Assembly (NCBI GenBank): GCA_011192175.1
Contig: DUEJ01000107.1
Span: 1 to 54,520, forward strand
From: Thermoflexia bacterium
Lineage (GTDB): Bacteria > Chloroflexota > Anaerolineae > B4-G1 > SLSP01
Reading direction: 5' to 3'
DNA: 54,520 nucleotides
Part shown: piece after piece, positions 8,206 to 18,661 of the stretch
Position numbering within the stretch: the stretch's first letter is position 1
How the letters are laid out: every line of letters begins with the position of its first letter
The notes under the pieces: model-generated
Told to the model about the DNA's origin: nothing
Databases searched by the model: none
What the model saw: the letters and a program-made list of their open reading frames with translations, nothing else
Made by a program: the position numbers and the translations under genes

Positions 8206-10136
8206 CTTTCCTCCTCTTGCTTGGGTAGCGTGAAGTAGAAGGTACTCCCTGCGCCAACTGTTGATTCCACCCAAACCTTTCCCTCATTCAGCTCGACGAT
8301 CTTTTTCACCAACGCCAGCCCAATGCCGGTGCTCTCAAATTCGTCACGCGGGACCAACGTCTGGAATATCTGAAAAATTTTGGCGTAATACTTGGCCGCT
8401 ATCCCCGGACCGTTATCGGCCACGCTAAACAGCCAGTAATCTCCTGCATCTGCACAGCCGATTCGCACCCACCCCTGCGGCTTGTCCATGAATTTGAGAG
8501 CGTTATCCAGCAAGTTTTGAAACACTTGTCTGAGACGCGCGCGCTCCCCCACAACGGTGGGCAATTCGTTCGTGACGGTGATCTGGATGCTAGCTGGCGG
8601 GGCCAACATCTCGAGGGTCTCTTGCACAAGCTGGTTCAGGTTCACGCTTCTTTTTTTCTCTACGACGCGCCCAATACGCGAGTATTGGAGAATTCCCTGG
8701 ATGAGACCGTGCATCCGCCTGGTGCGCCCGATCAGTAAATCTACCAGCTCTCGACCATCCGCGTCAAGCGCCTCCGCGTAATCTGTCGCGATCCAGCTGC
8801 CCAGTTGGGTGATGGCGCGCAACGGAGCTTTCAGGTCATGGGAGACGACGTAGGCAAAGTCTTTCAATTCCGCGTTGACGGCTTCCAGCTCCACGGTGCG
8901 TATCTCTACCAATTCCTCGAGATGGTCACGGTATTTCTGGAGTTCTTTCTCCGCCCGCTTGCGCTCGGAGATGTCCCGCACGATGCCCAATACGTATTTC
9001 TGAACCTCGCCTTCTCTAATCGGAGAAACCACCAAATCCACCGGAATGGGATGCCCATCTTTGTGACGCAGAGATAGCTCTTGCATGCCTCCCTCTCTCC
9101 ACATACGCGAACGCACCTCCGGAGAAACCTCTGCGCTTGGTATTCGCAGATCGTCTACCAGCATCTCTTGAAGTTCAAGGAGCGAATAACCGACCATTTC
9201 CGTGGCAGCCGGATTCACATCTTGATACTCGCCTTGCAGGTTGATAATAAAGATGGCATCCTGTGAAGCCTCGAACAGATTACGGTAACGTAACTCGCTT
9301 AAAATAGCTATGGTGTTAAAATTTTGAGCAACATAGACAGCGCTGAGCGTTATGCCCGAAAATAACAGACCCAAGAGGAATGTTCTGTTAGCATGCACAA
9401 TTTCAGAGTGCAGCAACTCCGCGGTAGGCGCAAAAATTAAATTCAAAACGGTTGTATTTTCAAAGGTTATCATTCTACTGATAACGAATTTTTCCTGAGA
9501 GGGTTGCCAGTTGTCACTTGCGAAAATTGCCAATCCCTCATCTAAAAGTTGCAACATGTAGTCATCGTCTATTTCGCTAAGTACCGGCGCAATAAATGCG
9601 CCAACATCTATAACCCCCCAAATATATCCTTGAAATTCTTCACCGTCATAGCTGGGTACCCACAGATTGATCTCTGCTGGCGTCCCCTTAACTGCACTGG
9701 CTAGCTGATTCAGAGAAGAGCTATTATCCTGAAGCGGCACAATCTGCCGGATGTGAAAGGTTCCGTCAACCCAGGCAATACTGTTTAGGCCTACAAAAGC
9801 ATCAATGTAAAAAGCCGCGTCTTTTTCCCATTCAACAATAGCTGTTTCCTCACGCGGTATGTCCCTGGCTGCCAGTCTCTCCAGGGCCTGATAGATGCTA
9901 CTATATCTAATTTCTGTTTCACTGACATAAGATCTAGCTTTAGATTCTGTGCTAGATCCTATTTGAGATAAATTTCTTGATTCTTGAGTTCTCCACAAAA
10001 AGATAGAAGTAGCCACCAAACAAAATCCCAGTAAGACTAAAAAGGGATTGGTAGAGAAGAAGTTCTTATTGGATGGGGTCTGCTTGCTTCTATAATTTGC
10101 CATCAATGGCGCTCCTGAAAAAAGTTGTCTCGTCAC
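8202..10136 (-). CDS. Membrane sensor histidine kinase (CHASE-like extracellular domain, PAS, HisKA, HATPase)
   Basis: TM segments flanking an extracellular region, then PAS, LKDFAYVVSHDLKAPLRAI H-box, FQNLLDNALKFM N-box, VADNGPGI, STGIGLALVKKIVE. Confidence 0.9.
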   Translation of the reverse strand: MTRQLFSGAPLMANYRSKQTPSNKNFFSTNPFLVLLGFCLVATSIFLWRTQESRNLSQIGSSTESKARSYVSETEIRYSSIYQALERLAARDIPREETAIVEWEKDAAFYIDAFVGLNSIAWVDGTFHIRQIVPLQDNSSSLNQLASAVKGTPAEINLWVPSYDGEEFQGYIWGVIDVGAFIAPVLSEIDDDYMLQLLDEGLAIFASDNWQPSQEKFVISRMITFENTTVLNLIFAPTAELLHSEIVHANRTFLLGLLFSGITLSAVYVAQNFNTIAILSELRYRNLFEASQDAIFIINLQGEYQDVNPAATEMVGYSLLELQEMLVDDLRIPSAEVSPEVRSRMWREGGMQELSLRHKDGHPIPVDLVVSPIREGEVQKYVLGIVRDISERKRAEKELQKYRDHLEELVEIRTVELEAVNAELKDFAYVVSHDLKAPLRAITQLGSWIATDYAEALDADGRELVDLLIGRTRRMHGLIQGILQYSRIGRVVEKKRSVNLNQLVQETLEMLAPPASIQITVTNELPTVVGERARLRQVFQNLLDNALKFMDKPQGWVRIGCADAGDYWLFSVADNGPGIAAKYYAKIFQIFQTLVPRDEFESTGIGLALVKKIVELNEGKVWVESTVGAGSTFYFTLPKQEEER

Positions 10137-10236
10137 AGAGACACGGAAGGCATAGAATTCTTATTTTTTTTCTCAGTGTCCTCCGTGATGAATTTCCCTT
10201 TTGGTCTTGGCTTATCCAAATTAGGCAACAGCTACT

Positions 10237-11775
10237 TTAGTTGTTCTCTGCTTCCCAGGCGATATTCCAGATTTCTTCCATGGTTTTGTAGCCTCTTTTC
10301 TCCAATGCGGCTAAATATCCAGCCCAATCTTCATCGATACTGAGTCTGCCCGTAATAAAATCTTGGCTGGCGGCGGCTACATAAGGCGTGATCTCTGTAT
10401 CAATAATACGTAGCGCTTCAATAGCATTAGCTTCTAACGCGAGCTGCGGAGCCATCTCCGCGGTCTCTCCAGCAGCTAAAGAACGTGCTAGGAACGCTAC
10501 TATTTCTGGCGGTTTTTTATAATCCTCAAATTCTACGTTTTCATTGAGATTGAATAGCGTGTCGCAACCATATTCCTCCGTGATATCCAGCGTCCCGGCT
10601 GGATTATTGGACGTTTTGATAGTAAGCAGATAGGTTTTACCCTCCGGCGTATTTTCAAAGGTTACGCCCTCAACCCCCCAGGTAGTGAGCGTCAGCCCCT
10701 CTTCGGAATAGACTGCCCAATCCAAGAATTTGAGCAGCTCTTCAAAATAGGATTCGTTGATCACCCGCGCTGGCACGACTAATCCTTTTCTAAATGGATT
10801 CACTGGAGGAAGAGCCTTGATTCCCAGGGTGCTTTCTGGCACCGGTAGCGCGGCCCACTCGCCAGCGGGGAACCCATTTTCTCTTAATGTTTCATTCCAG
10901 GAACTAAAACCCGATGTAATCCACGTCACCGTAACCAACGCTCTCCCATCTTGCAGCTTATGGTTGAAATCTTCATTACTTTGCGTAAAAATCGCCGGGT
11001 CCAGGATTCCAGCCGCATAACAACGATTCAGAAAGCGGTAAAGCTCCCGATAGTTTTCCGTAGCCGGAGCAAATTGCCACCGGTCTTCCTCATAATTGTA
11101 ATCTCTAGTCCCGGCCCAGCCAGCCGGGATGCCATAACCGGCCCCCATCATAGCGAATAGATGCGCTCCCCCCCAAGAAGCCGTGAGCGGAGTGGTATCA
11201 GGATAAATTTCCTTCAAATACACTAAGGCTTCGAATAGCTCCGCATAGGTATTGGGGATTTCTATCCCCTGTTCCTCGAAGATATCTCGCCGGTAAATCC
11301 ATTGTTGCACTTGGATTTTTCTTTGATAGCCGGGAAGAATATAATACTTTCCATTGCTCAATCTTAGCTTATCTAACTCGCTGGCTAGATTATGTTCTTT
11401 GATGTATGCCCTAAAATTCGGCATAAGGTTTTCATAATCACTGAAAGGTAGCAAAATTCCAGCCGCAGCATAATTTTCGATAGAATCCGGCCAAACTTTC
11501 AAAACAATATCTGGGATATTTCCCGATTCAAAGGTTTGGTTTATTATCCTGCCATAGTCGGCATCATCCCCTACCTGGACGTTCAAGACCACGTTCTGCC
11601 GTTTTCTGTATTCTTCGAGTATGAGCCACTCTTCTTGAAAAGGTCTGGCTTCGCGCTCGTTATACAAAACTGTTAAAACAATTGGTTCAGCAGGTTTTTC
11701 CGTTGGGCTACAACCTACGATACCCATGGATAGGCCTACTCCCAGTAGCACGGCAACTACGATTAGCCTCTGCAT
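10237..11775 (-). CDS. Extracellular solute-binding protein (family 1-like) lipoprotein, no adjacent permease
   Basis: MQRLIVVAVLLGVGLSMGIVGCSPTEK lipobox; IPDIVLKVWPDSIENYAAAGILLPF...YRRDIFEEQGIEIPNTYAELFEAL... typical of sugar-type SBPs. Confidence 0.85.
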   Translation of the reverse strand: MQRLIVVAVLLGVGLSMGIVGCSPTEKPAEPIVLTVLYNEREARPFQEEWLILEEYRKRQNVVLNVQVGDDADYGRIINQTFESGNIPDIVLKVWPDSIENYAAAGILLPFSDYENLMPNFRAYIKEHNLASELDKLRLSNGKYYILPGYQRKIQVQQWIYRRDIFEEQGIEIPNTYAELFEALVYLKEIYPDTTPLTASWGGAHLFAMMGAGYGIPAGWAGTRDYNYEEDRWQFAPATENYRELYRFLNRCYAAGILDPAIFTQSNEDFNHKLQDGRALVTVTWITSGFSSWNETLRENGFPAGEWAALPVPESTLGIKALPPVNPFRKGLVVPARVINESYFEELLKFLDWAVYSEEGLTLTTWGVEGVTFENTPEGKTYLLTIKTSNNPAGTLDITEEYGCDTLFNLNENVEFEDYKKPPEIVAFLARSLAAGETAEMAPQLALEANAIEALRIIDTEITPYVAAASQDFITGRLSIDEDWAGYLAALEKRGYKTMEEIWNIAWEAENN

Positions 11776-11974
11776 GGTGTTTCCTCCTCTGAAAATAAGT
11801 TTAAAGTCGCCAGTCAAAGGCCTAAAGTCGGCTTCAAGGCCCCGGTGTTTGCGTTAGTGAAGCATTTTCGGGGTCAGGGGTGTACCCACATTACTCTAAC
11901 AGTCAGTATATATCACCCCGCCCAAAATCTCAAGTATCTCAGGGGCGCGGCCAGTCGAGTATTACGCCGTGAGT

Positions 11975-13057
11975 CTACGGGCGGCCAAAATCGGCGATGA
12001 AATAATAATATCCGCGCCCCGCGTCGCTCGCCCCCAATCCAATCTCCGTCAGCCAGTCGCTCAACAACGTGCGGCGGTGCGGATCGTTGGGCGGAACCTC
12101 ATCCATCCACCTATCCACCGCGCCCTGGGGACTCTGGGATTGCGCCCAACACTCGGCCCAGCCCGCCCCCGCATAACCGGCGCGCCGCAGCCGCTCCTGG
12201 ATGTAGACGCCATCAGAGCCGGTATGGCTACACCAACCGCGCTGCGCGCAATCATTGGCGTGCAGTTGCGCCGCGCTAGCCAACGTGAGATGATAGCTGA
12301 ACGGCGGTAAACCATGCACCGCGCGCACCTCATTGATCAAGCGCGCCGCCTCCGCCGGCCAAGCTGCCACATCAGCGGGAGGAGCAACGGGGGAAGCAGG
12401 AGGCGGTATCGCCGGCGGGGGCGTTGGCTCCTGCGGCGATACCGCGGGCGTGGGGGCAGGAACTGTGGCGGTAGCCGGCGCCGCAGTCGGAGGAAGCGGC
12501 GTCGCTGGGGAAGCGGGCGCCTGTGCCACAGCCGGGCCCCTCAACGGCAGGATCAAGAGCTGCCCCACGTGAATCGTTGCGGCGTCCCCCAACCCGTTGA
12601 CCGTCTGCAACTCTGTCAGCTGCAACTCATAGCGCTGGGCAATCTCGCCCAGCGTATCCCCGGCAACCACCTCGTAGAGCACCCAAAAAGGCGCGGCTCC
12701 CCTCCAAGCAGCCGCGGCGGGAATCTCCAACACGGCTCCCGCCGGCACCATGCTGCTCGCTCCCATGCCGTTGGCCTGCTGGATGGCGGCCAGCGGCACA
12801 TCATACTGCATCGCCAACGCTAAGAGCGTATCCCCAGCTTGCACTACATGTTGGCGGGATAGCGACGCCTCCTCAACCGCTGGCGTCACGACAAGCGTGA
12901 CCGGCGCTAAGATAGTCGGCGGCGGCGCAAATACAGGCACGACCAGCTCCGCCACTTGCGGTTCTCCCGTAGGGGATGATGTAATCTCCGGCCCTCCAGA
13001 TGCGCAAGCCGTCAACAAAAACAGACAACACGCCCAGTCCAATCGCCATCCATTCAT
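11975..13057 (-). CDS. Lipoprotein with two LysM motifs, Pro/Ala/Thr-rich linker and CAP/SCP domain
   Basis: LLTACASG lipobox; HVVQAGDTLLALAMQYDVPLAAIQQANG and YEVVAGDTLGEIAQRYELQLTELQTVNGLG; C-terminal INEVRAVHGLPPFSYHLTLASAAQLHANDCAQRGWCSHTGSDG. Confidence 0.92.
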   Translation of the reverse strand: MNGWRLDWACCLFLLTACASGGPEITSSPTGEPQVAELVVPVFAPPPTILAPVTLVVTPAVEEASLSRQHVVQAGDTLLALAMQYDVPLAAIQQANGMGASSMVPAGAVLEIPAAAAWRGAAPFWVLYEVVAGDTLGEIAQRYELQLTELQTVNGLGDAATIHVGQLLILPLRGPAVAQAPASPATPLPPTAAPATATVPAPTPAVSPQEPTPPPAIPPPASPVAPPADVAAWPAEAARLINEVRAVHGLPPFSYHLTLASAAQLHANDCAQRGWCSHTGSDGVYIQERLRRAGYAGAGWAECWAQSQSPQGAVDRWMDEVPPNDPHRRTLLSDWLTEIGLGASDAGRGYYYFIADFGRP

Positions 13058-13143
13058 CTTCCCAGCGCTCCCTATCCCCAAACTAACATTTCGCCCGCTC
13101 TGAGCTCTAACTATACCAGCTCTGAAGAAATCCAGGCTAGAGA

Positions 13144-13179
13144 ACGCAGAACGCCGAGCTAGAGCTCGGCGTTCTGCGT
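13144..13179. terminator. Strong hairpin, 17-bp perfect arms
   Basis: ACGCAGAACGCCGAGCT-AG-AGCTCGGCGTTCTGCGT, 3' of the minus-strand response regulator gene. Confidence 0.6.
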
Positions 13180-13201
13180 ATCCTCACGTACCTGCTCCGT
13201 T

Positions 13202-13600
13202 CTACCCGGTTGCGAGCATTTCGCCTACCCCCTGCGGAGCGAGCCAATAGCTGATCGCCTCAAACAACATCTGCGGGGTGATGGGACGCAACAAGAAATC
13301 GTTAGCCCCGGCTGCCATGACACGGCCACGCACCTCAGGTAAAGCTATCGCAGTGAAGACCAACACCGGCAAATTTTGATAATTAACGTCGGCGCGTATA
13401 ATCTTCAACAATTCCAACCCATCAAGTTCCGGTAACGCAAAATTGGTGATCACCAAATCCACCGGTGTCACTCGCAAACGATCCAACGCCTCAAAGCCGT
13501 GCATGGCTGTCACCACAGTATAACCCTCCAGCCGGAGTAAATCTCGCAACGTAGGCCGCATAATCGGATGATCTTCTACAACTAGGATGGTGAACATCAA
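13202..13600 (-). CDS. Single-domain response regulator
   Basis: 132 aa; ILVVEDHPIMRPTLRDLLRLEGY...LVITNFALPELDGLELL...VLVFTA...FLLRPI. Confidence 0.88.
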   Translation of the reverse strand: MMFTILVVEDHPIMRPTLRDLLRLEGYTVVTAMHGFEALDRLRVTPVDLVITNFALPELDGLELLKIIRADVNYQNLPVLVFTAIALPEVRGRVMAAGANDFLLRPITPQMLFEAISYWLAPQGVGEMLATG

Positions 13601-13730
13601 ATCATTCCTCCCGGGTAACTATTACAAAGACATTTTACATCTTTGCTAGGACTTCTTCCACCTCTATCCTACCAAAAGAAATGACCGCTGGCAGTTACTA
13701 AATAGTTTCAGGTAAGTTACGTCACCCGGG

Positions 13731-13783
13731 GCGAGAAAGCGAGTGAGCGAGAAGGCGAAAAGGCGAGTGAGCGAGAAAGCGAA
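13731..13783 (+). repeat. GCGA-octamer intergenic array
   Basis: GCGAGAAAGCGAGTGAGCGAGAAGGCGAAAAGGCGAGTGAGCGAGAAAGCGAA. Confidence 0.7.
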
Positions 13784-13851
13784 GTTGGGGATAGCCTCCG
13801 GTAGGAACTGCCCTTCCCGGGGACCGCGCCATTCTAACAGTAATCGAGCCA

Positions 13852-13895
13852 AAGCAAAAGCGGCCCGGGAGGATCTCTCCGGGCCGCTTTTGCTT
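13852..13895. terminator. Rho-independent terminator-like hairpin
   Basis: AAGCAAAAGCGGCCCGG...CCGGGCCGCTTTTGCTT immediately 3' of the 13904..14689 gene. Confidence 0.8.
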
Positions 13896-13903
13896 CGATC
13901 CAA

Positions 13904-14689
13904 TTACTGTTGTAGAAACCCCGTCAAACCACGCACCACTGAACCTTCACCTTGCGACTGGCCGCCTGCGGAAGGAGCGGCTTGCAAGATGCGATCCGCC
14001 AGCCGCGAGAAAGGTAACGATTGCAACCAGACGCGCCCGGTGCCGGCCAGGGTCGCCAGGAACAACCCTTCTCCGCCAAAGACCATTGATTTCAGGTTGC
14101 CGGCCCGTTGGATATCGTAGTTGATAGTCCGCTCAAAGGCGACGATACAACCAGTATCCACCAGCAACTTCTCATTATGAAGTTGCTTCTCCACGATAGT
14201 GCCGCCCGCATGGAGGAAAGCCATCCCGTCGCCCCGCAACCGCTGGAGAATGAAGCCCTCACCGCCAAACAACCCGGCGCCCAACCGTTTGTTGAAAGCG
14301 ATACTCACCTCAGTGCCCAACGCCGCCGCCAAAAAGGAATCCTTCTGGCAGAGGAGCTCGCCGCCAGTTTGGTCCAAATCCAACGGCATGATGCGTCCCG
14401 GATAAGGCGCGCCAAACGCCACATGCCGCTTCTCAGCGCGGGTATTGGTGAAATGGGTGATGAAAAGCGATTCCTTAGTCAACACGCGCTTGCCCACGTC
14501 CATCATCGCGCCTAAGAACCCCTGCTTAGGCTTGGAACCATCCCCCAGCTTGGTCTCAAAAGAGATGCCATCTTCCATGTACATCATCGTGCCGGCCTCA
14601 GCAATCACGGTTTCACCACGATCTAGCTCGACTTCAACGAATTGTAAATCGTCACCAAAAATCTTGTAATCCACCACATGACTCTTCAT
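13904..14689 (-). CDS. TIGR00266/AIM24 family protein
   Basis: 261 aa; [34 protein letters not shown]...[22 protein letters not shown]. Confidence 0.88.
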   Translation of the reverse strand: MKSHVVDYKIFGDDLQFVEVELDRGETVIAEAGTMMYMEDGISFETKLGDGSKPKQGFLGAMMDVGKRVLTKESLFITHFTNTRAEKRHVAFGAPYPGRIMPLDLDQTGGELLCQKDSFLAAALGTEVSIAFNKRLGAGLFGGEGFILQRLRGDGMAFLHAGGTIVEKQLHNEKLLVDTGCIVAFERTINYDIQRAGNLKSMVFGGEGLFLATLAGTGRVWLQSLPFSRLADRILQAAPSAGGQSQGEGSVVRGLTGFLQQ

Positions 14690-14770
14690 CTTGCTCTCCT
14701 TAATTGCGATTGATTAACTGCACCGCTGTGTTTCCTGTTATACTACGCGGCCAGGAAATTAAAAGTTGTG

Positions 14771-14800
14771 CAAGAAAGCGAGAAGGCGAGTGAGCGAGGG
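14771..14800 (+). repeat. GCGA-octamer intergenic array
   Basis: CAAGAAAGCGAGAAGGCGAGTGAGCGAGGG. Confidence 0.6.
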
Positions 14801-14846
14801 TCGCGCAGACACAGATACGGCAGACCGACTTGTTCCATAGTGGATT

Positions 14847-14902
14847 TGTCCACGCCGGTGGACAACCGGCCAGCAGGCCTACGGTAGCATACTTCAATAT
14901 GC
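14847..14902 (+). repeat. Two-hairpin intergenic repeat, copy 1
   Basis: TGTCCACGCCGGTGGACAACCGGC...GCATACTTCAATATGC; matches reverse complement of 17231..17284. Confidence 0.65.
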
Positions 14903-14978
14903 GTATTAAAAACACCGAGGCCCTTACTTCTCCTCGGCGAGGCGCGTTTCACTGTGATACTACGGGAAGGCTATACAA

Positions 14979-15011
14979 AAAAGCCCCAGAGCATGACGCC
15001 CTGGGGCTTTT
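14979..15011 (-). terminator. Terminator hairpin downstream of groEL
   Basis: AAAAGCCCCAG-N11-CTGGGGCTTTT. Confidence 0.8.
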
Positions 15012-15050
15012 CACAACTAGGCGGTCAATCAAATCAACCGCTCAGAAATC

Positions 15051-16736
<1,686 letters not shown>

Positions 16737-16759
16737 TCAGTATACTTGTAAAATTAATG

Positions 16760-17044
16760 TTATGCGGCAAGAATCGCCAGCAGGTCATCTTCACGCAAAA
16801 TCAGCACTTCATCGCCAGAGCGGTTCTTGAAATTGGTGCCCGCGTACTTGGCATAGATCACGATATCGCCTTCTTTCAGCAAATCACTCTCTACATCCGC
16901 ACCCAGCGCCAACACCTCACCCTGTTGGGGCTTCTCCTTGGCGGTGTCTGGCAATACCAGTTTCCCGCCGGCAATGGTTATCTCTTTTTCTTCGACGGGT
17001 TTCACGATTACGCGGTCACCCAAAGGACGAATCTGTACACTCAT
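16760..17044 (-). CDS. groES: Co-chaperonin GroES
   Basis: MSVQIRPLGDRVIVKPVEEKEITIAGGKLVLPDTAKEKPQQGEVLALG. Confidence 0.98.
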   Translation of the reverse strand: MSVQIRPLGDRVIVKPVEEKEITIAGGKLVLPDTAKEKPQQGEVLALGADVESDLLKEGDIVIYAKYAGTNFKNRSGDEVLILREDDLLAILAA

Positions 17045-17085
17045 GCTCTTACCTCCATCCACTATAAAATTGTAGTTAATTATCG

Positions 17086-17112
17086 TTAGCACTCCTCACG
17101 ACCGAGTGCTAA
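17086..17112. promoter_or_regulatory. CIRCE element (HrcA operator)
   Basis: Perfect TTAGCACTC-N9-GAGTGCTAA upstream of groES. Confidence 0.97.
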
Positions 17113-17230
17113 CAACGGTTGCAATAATAACACAGAGTGATTTTTCTGTCAAGCAGTCGCCAGGGTCGAGTGCTAATACCCGGGGGGGGGGCAAATGGCG
17201 AAGGGGTTTAGGGTTCCGCCATTACAGTAC

Positions 17231-17284
17231 GCCTACTGAAGTAGGCTCCCAGAGGCTAAAGCCGGCTGTCCACCGGCGTGGACA
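17231..17284 (-). repeat. Two-hairpin intergenic repeat, copy 2 (inverted relative to 14847..14902)
   Basis: Reverse complement reads TGTCCACGCCGGTGGACAGCCGGC...GCCTACTTCAGTAGGC. Confidence 0.65.
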
Positions 17285-17294
17285 GCGATTAGAG

Positions 17295-17400
17295 GTATCA
17301 TCTCAAAAAATTAGGGCCGGTTGTATCCCGGATTGTCAATCCGGCGGGCGGAATACCATTCCATTCCACGCTACAAGCCCCTAAAATATTGAGATGATAC
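17295..17400 (-). mobile_element. MITE-like element copy B, 106 bp, candidate 7-bp target duplication ATTAGAG
   Basis: Inverted copy of 4641..4746; preceded by ATTAGAG and followed by A-ATTAGAG. Confidence 0.75.
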
Positions 17401-17507
17401 AATTAGAGGGCGTCGCCCGGCGCAGCGCGCCTCGGCCAGCGACTTTAGTCGTGTCCCGAGGTCAGCGGACTAAGAGCAGCTGCCGGCTAATCGCCAACAG
17501 CTAATCC

Positions 17508-18566
17508 TCATACCTGAACATCTTCCAGAATCTGCCGCACCACGGCGACGTCCAAATCCTTCTTGTCCAGGAAAGCCACGGCGCCCGCCTCCAGGCCCAA
17601 GCGGTGAAATTCTCGATCTGGATAGGCGCTGATCAAGATAATACGTGAGCTGGGGCAGAGGGCCTTGAGACGCCGCGTACAACGAATACCGTCCTCATCG
17701 CCTAGCACCACATCGACGAGCATCAGCGCCGGGGAGAGCGCGCCCGCCAACCGCACGGCCTCTTTCACGTTACGGGCCTCGTAAATCACGGCCTGCGGGG
17801 AGGCCCGCCCGACCATGCGTCGCAATTGGGAGCGGTAGAAATCACTATCATCCACCAATAACAGGGTGAATTGTGAGGCCAAAGTCACAGCACAGATTCG
17901 AGACGCGCGCCGTGACTTTGGCTGCCGGCCGGAAAAGCCCATGATTTCAGGGTGCTCCCGCGCGTATTTTGCCGCTTCCAGCCGGCTCTGCACCTCCAGC
18001 CGGCGGTAGAGACCGGTCAGGTGATTCTCCACTGTCTTGACGCTCAATCCCAGCCGTTGCGCGATGCGCTGATTATCCAATCCTTCCTGAAGGAGCCGGA
18101 GCAGATCATGCTGGCGCGGGGTGAGCGGAGAGTCATGGTGCGTAGGAGTAGTACTTTGCACCAGTTTATCGAGCAAAGGGCTAGAGATCCAGCGCTTCCC
18201 TGCCAATACACGTTGCACGGCCAGCTTGAGATCACTGAGCGGTTGATCTTTGAGGTGATATCCATCCACGCCGGCGCTTAACAACCCTTGTACATAGACA
18301 TCATCGTCGTAGGCGCTGATGACGAGGATACGCATTTGAGGATAACGTCCATGGATCTGCCGTAGAGTGGGCAGCGGTCTGAACTCCGGCATCCGCACAT
18401 CGACGATCAATAGCTCCGGCTCCTCGGCCTCCAGGGCCGCGAGTAACGCAGGCCCATCTCCCACCTGGGCCACAATTTCCAACCCGGAGAGCTCTTGCAG
18501 CGCGTTAGAGATACCGGCCCGCACAAGAGCATGATCGTCAGCTAGGAGTACCCGTGTTTTGTTCAT
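17508..18566 (-). CDS. Response regulator with REC - LuxR-type HTH - REC architecture
   Basis: N-terminal REC (LLADDHALVRAGI, LLIVDVRMPEF, LKD), HTH SPLTPRQHDLLRLLQEGLDNQRIAQRLGLSVKTVENHLTGLYRRL, second REC (LLLVDDSDFYRSQL, LMLVDVVLGDEDG, FLDKKD). Confidence 0.92.
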   Translation of the reverse strand: MNKTRVLLADDHALVRAGISNALQELSGLEIVAQVGDGPALLAALEAEEPELLIVDVRMPEFRPLPTLRQIHGRYPQMRILVISAYDDDVYVQGLLSAGVDGYHLKDQPLSDLKLAVQRVLAGKRWISSPLLDKLVQSTTPTHHDSPLTPRQHDLLRLLQEGLDNQRIAQRLGLSVKTVENHLTGLYRRLEVQSRLEAAKYAREHPEIMGFSGRQPKSRRASRICAVTLASQFTLLLVDDSDFYRSQLRRMVGRASPQAVIYEARNVKEAVRLAGALSPALMLVDVVLGDEDGIRCTRRLKALCPSSRIILISAYPDREFHRLGLEAGAVAFLDKKDLDVAVVRQILEDVQV

Positions 18567-18661
18567 AGTATTTTAGCCCGGTTACAATTAAAGTGAGTAA
18601 TGAGGAGTAATAGTAGACAGTAGACAGGACCTGGGAAACGGCAGGGGGGAGACCAGGACAG

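Noticed and set aside
12314-12823. Arg/Gly-rich plus-strand ORF
   Set aside because: Antisense to the Pro/Ala-rich linker and LysM region.
13664-13903. 79-aa minus ORF with FAFSLTRLFAFSLTRF repeats
   Set aside because: Translation of the GCGA-octamer array and a terminator; no independent coding support.
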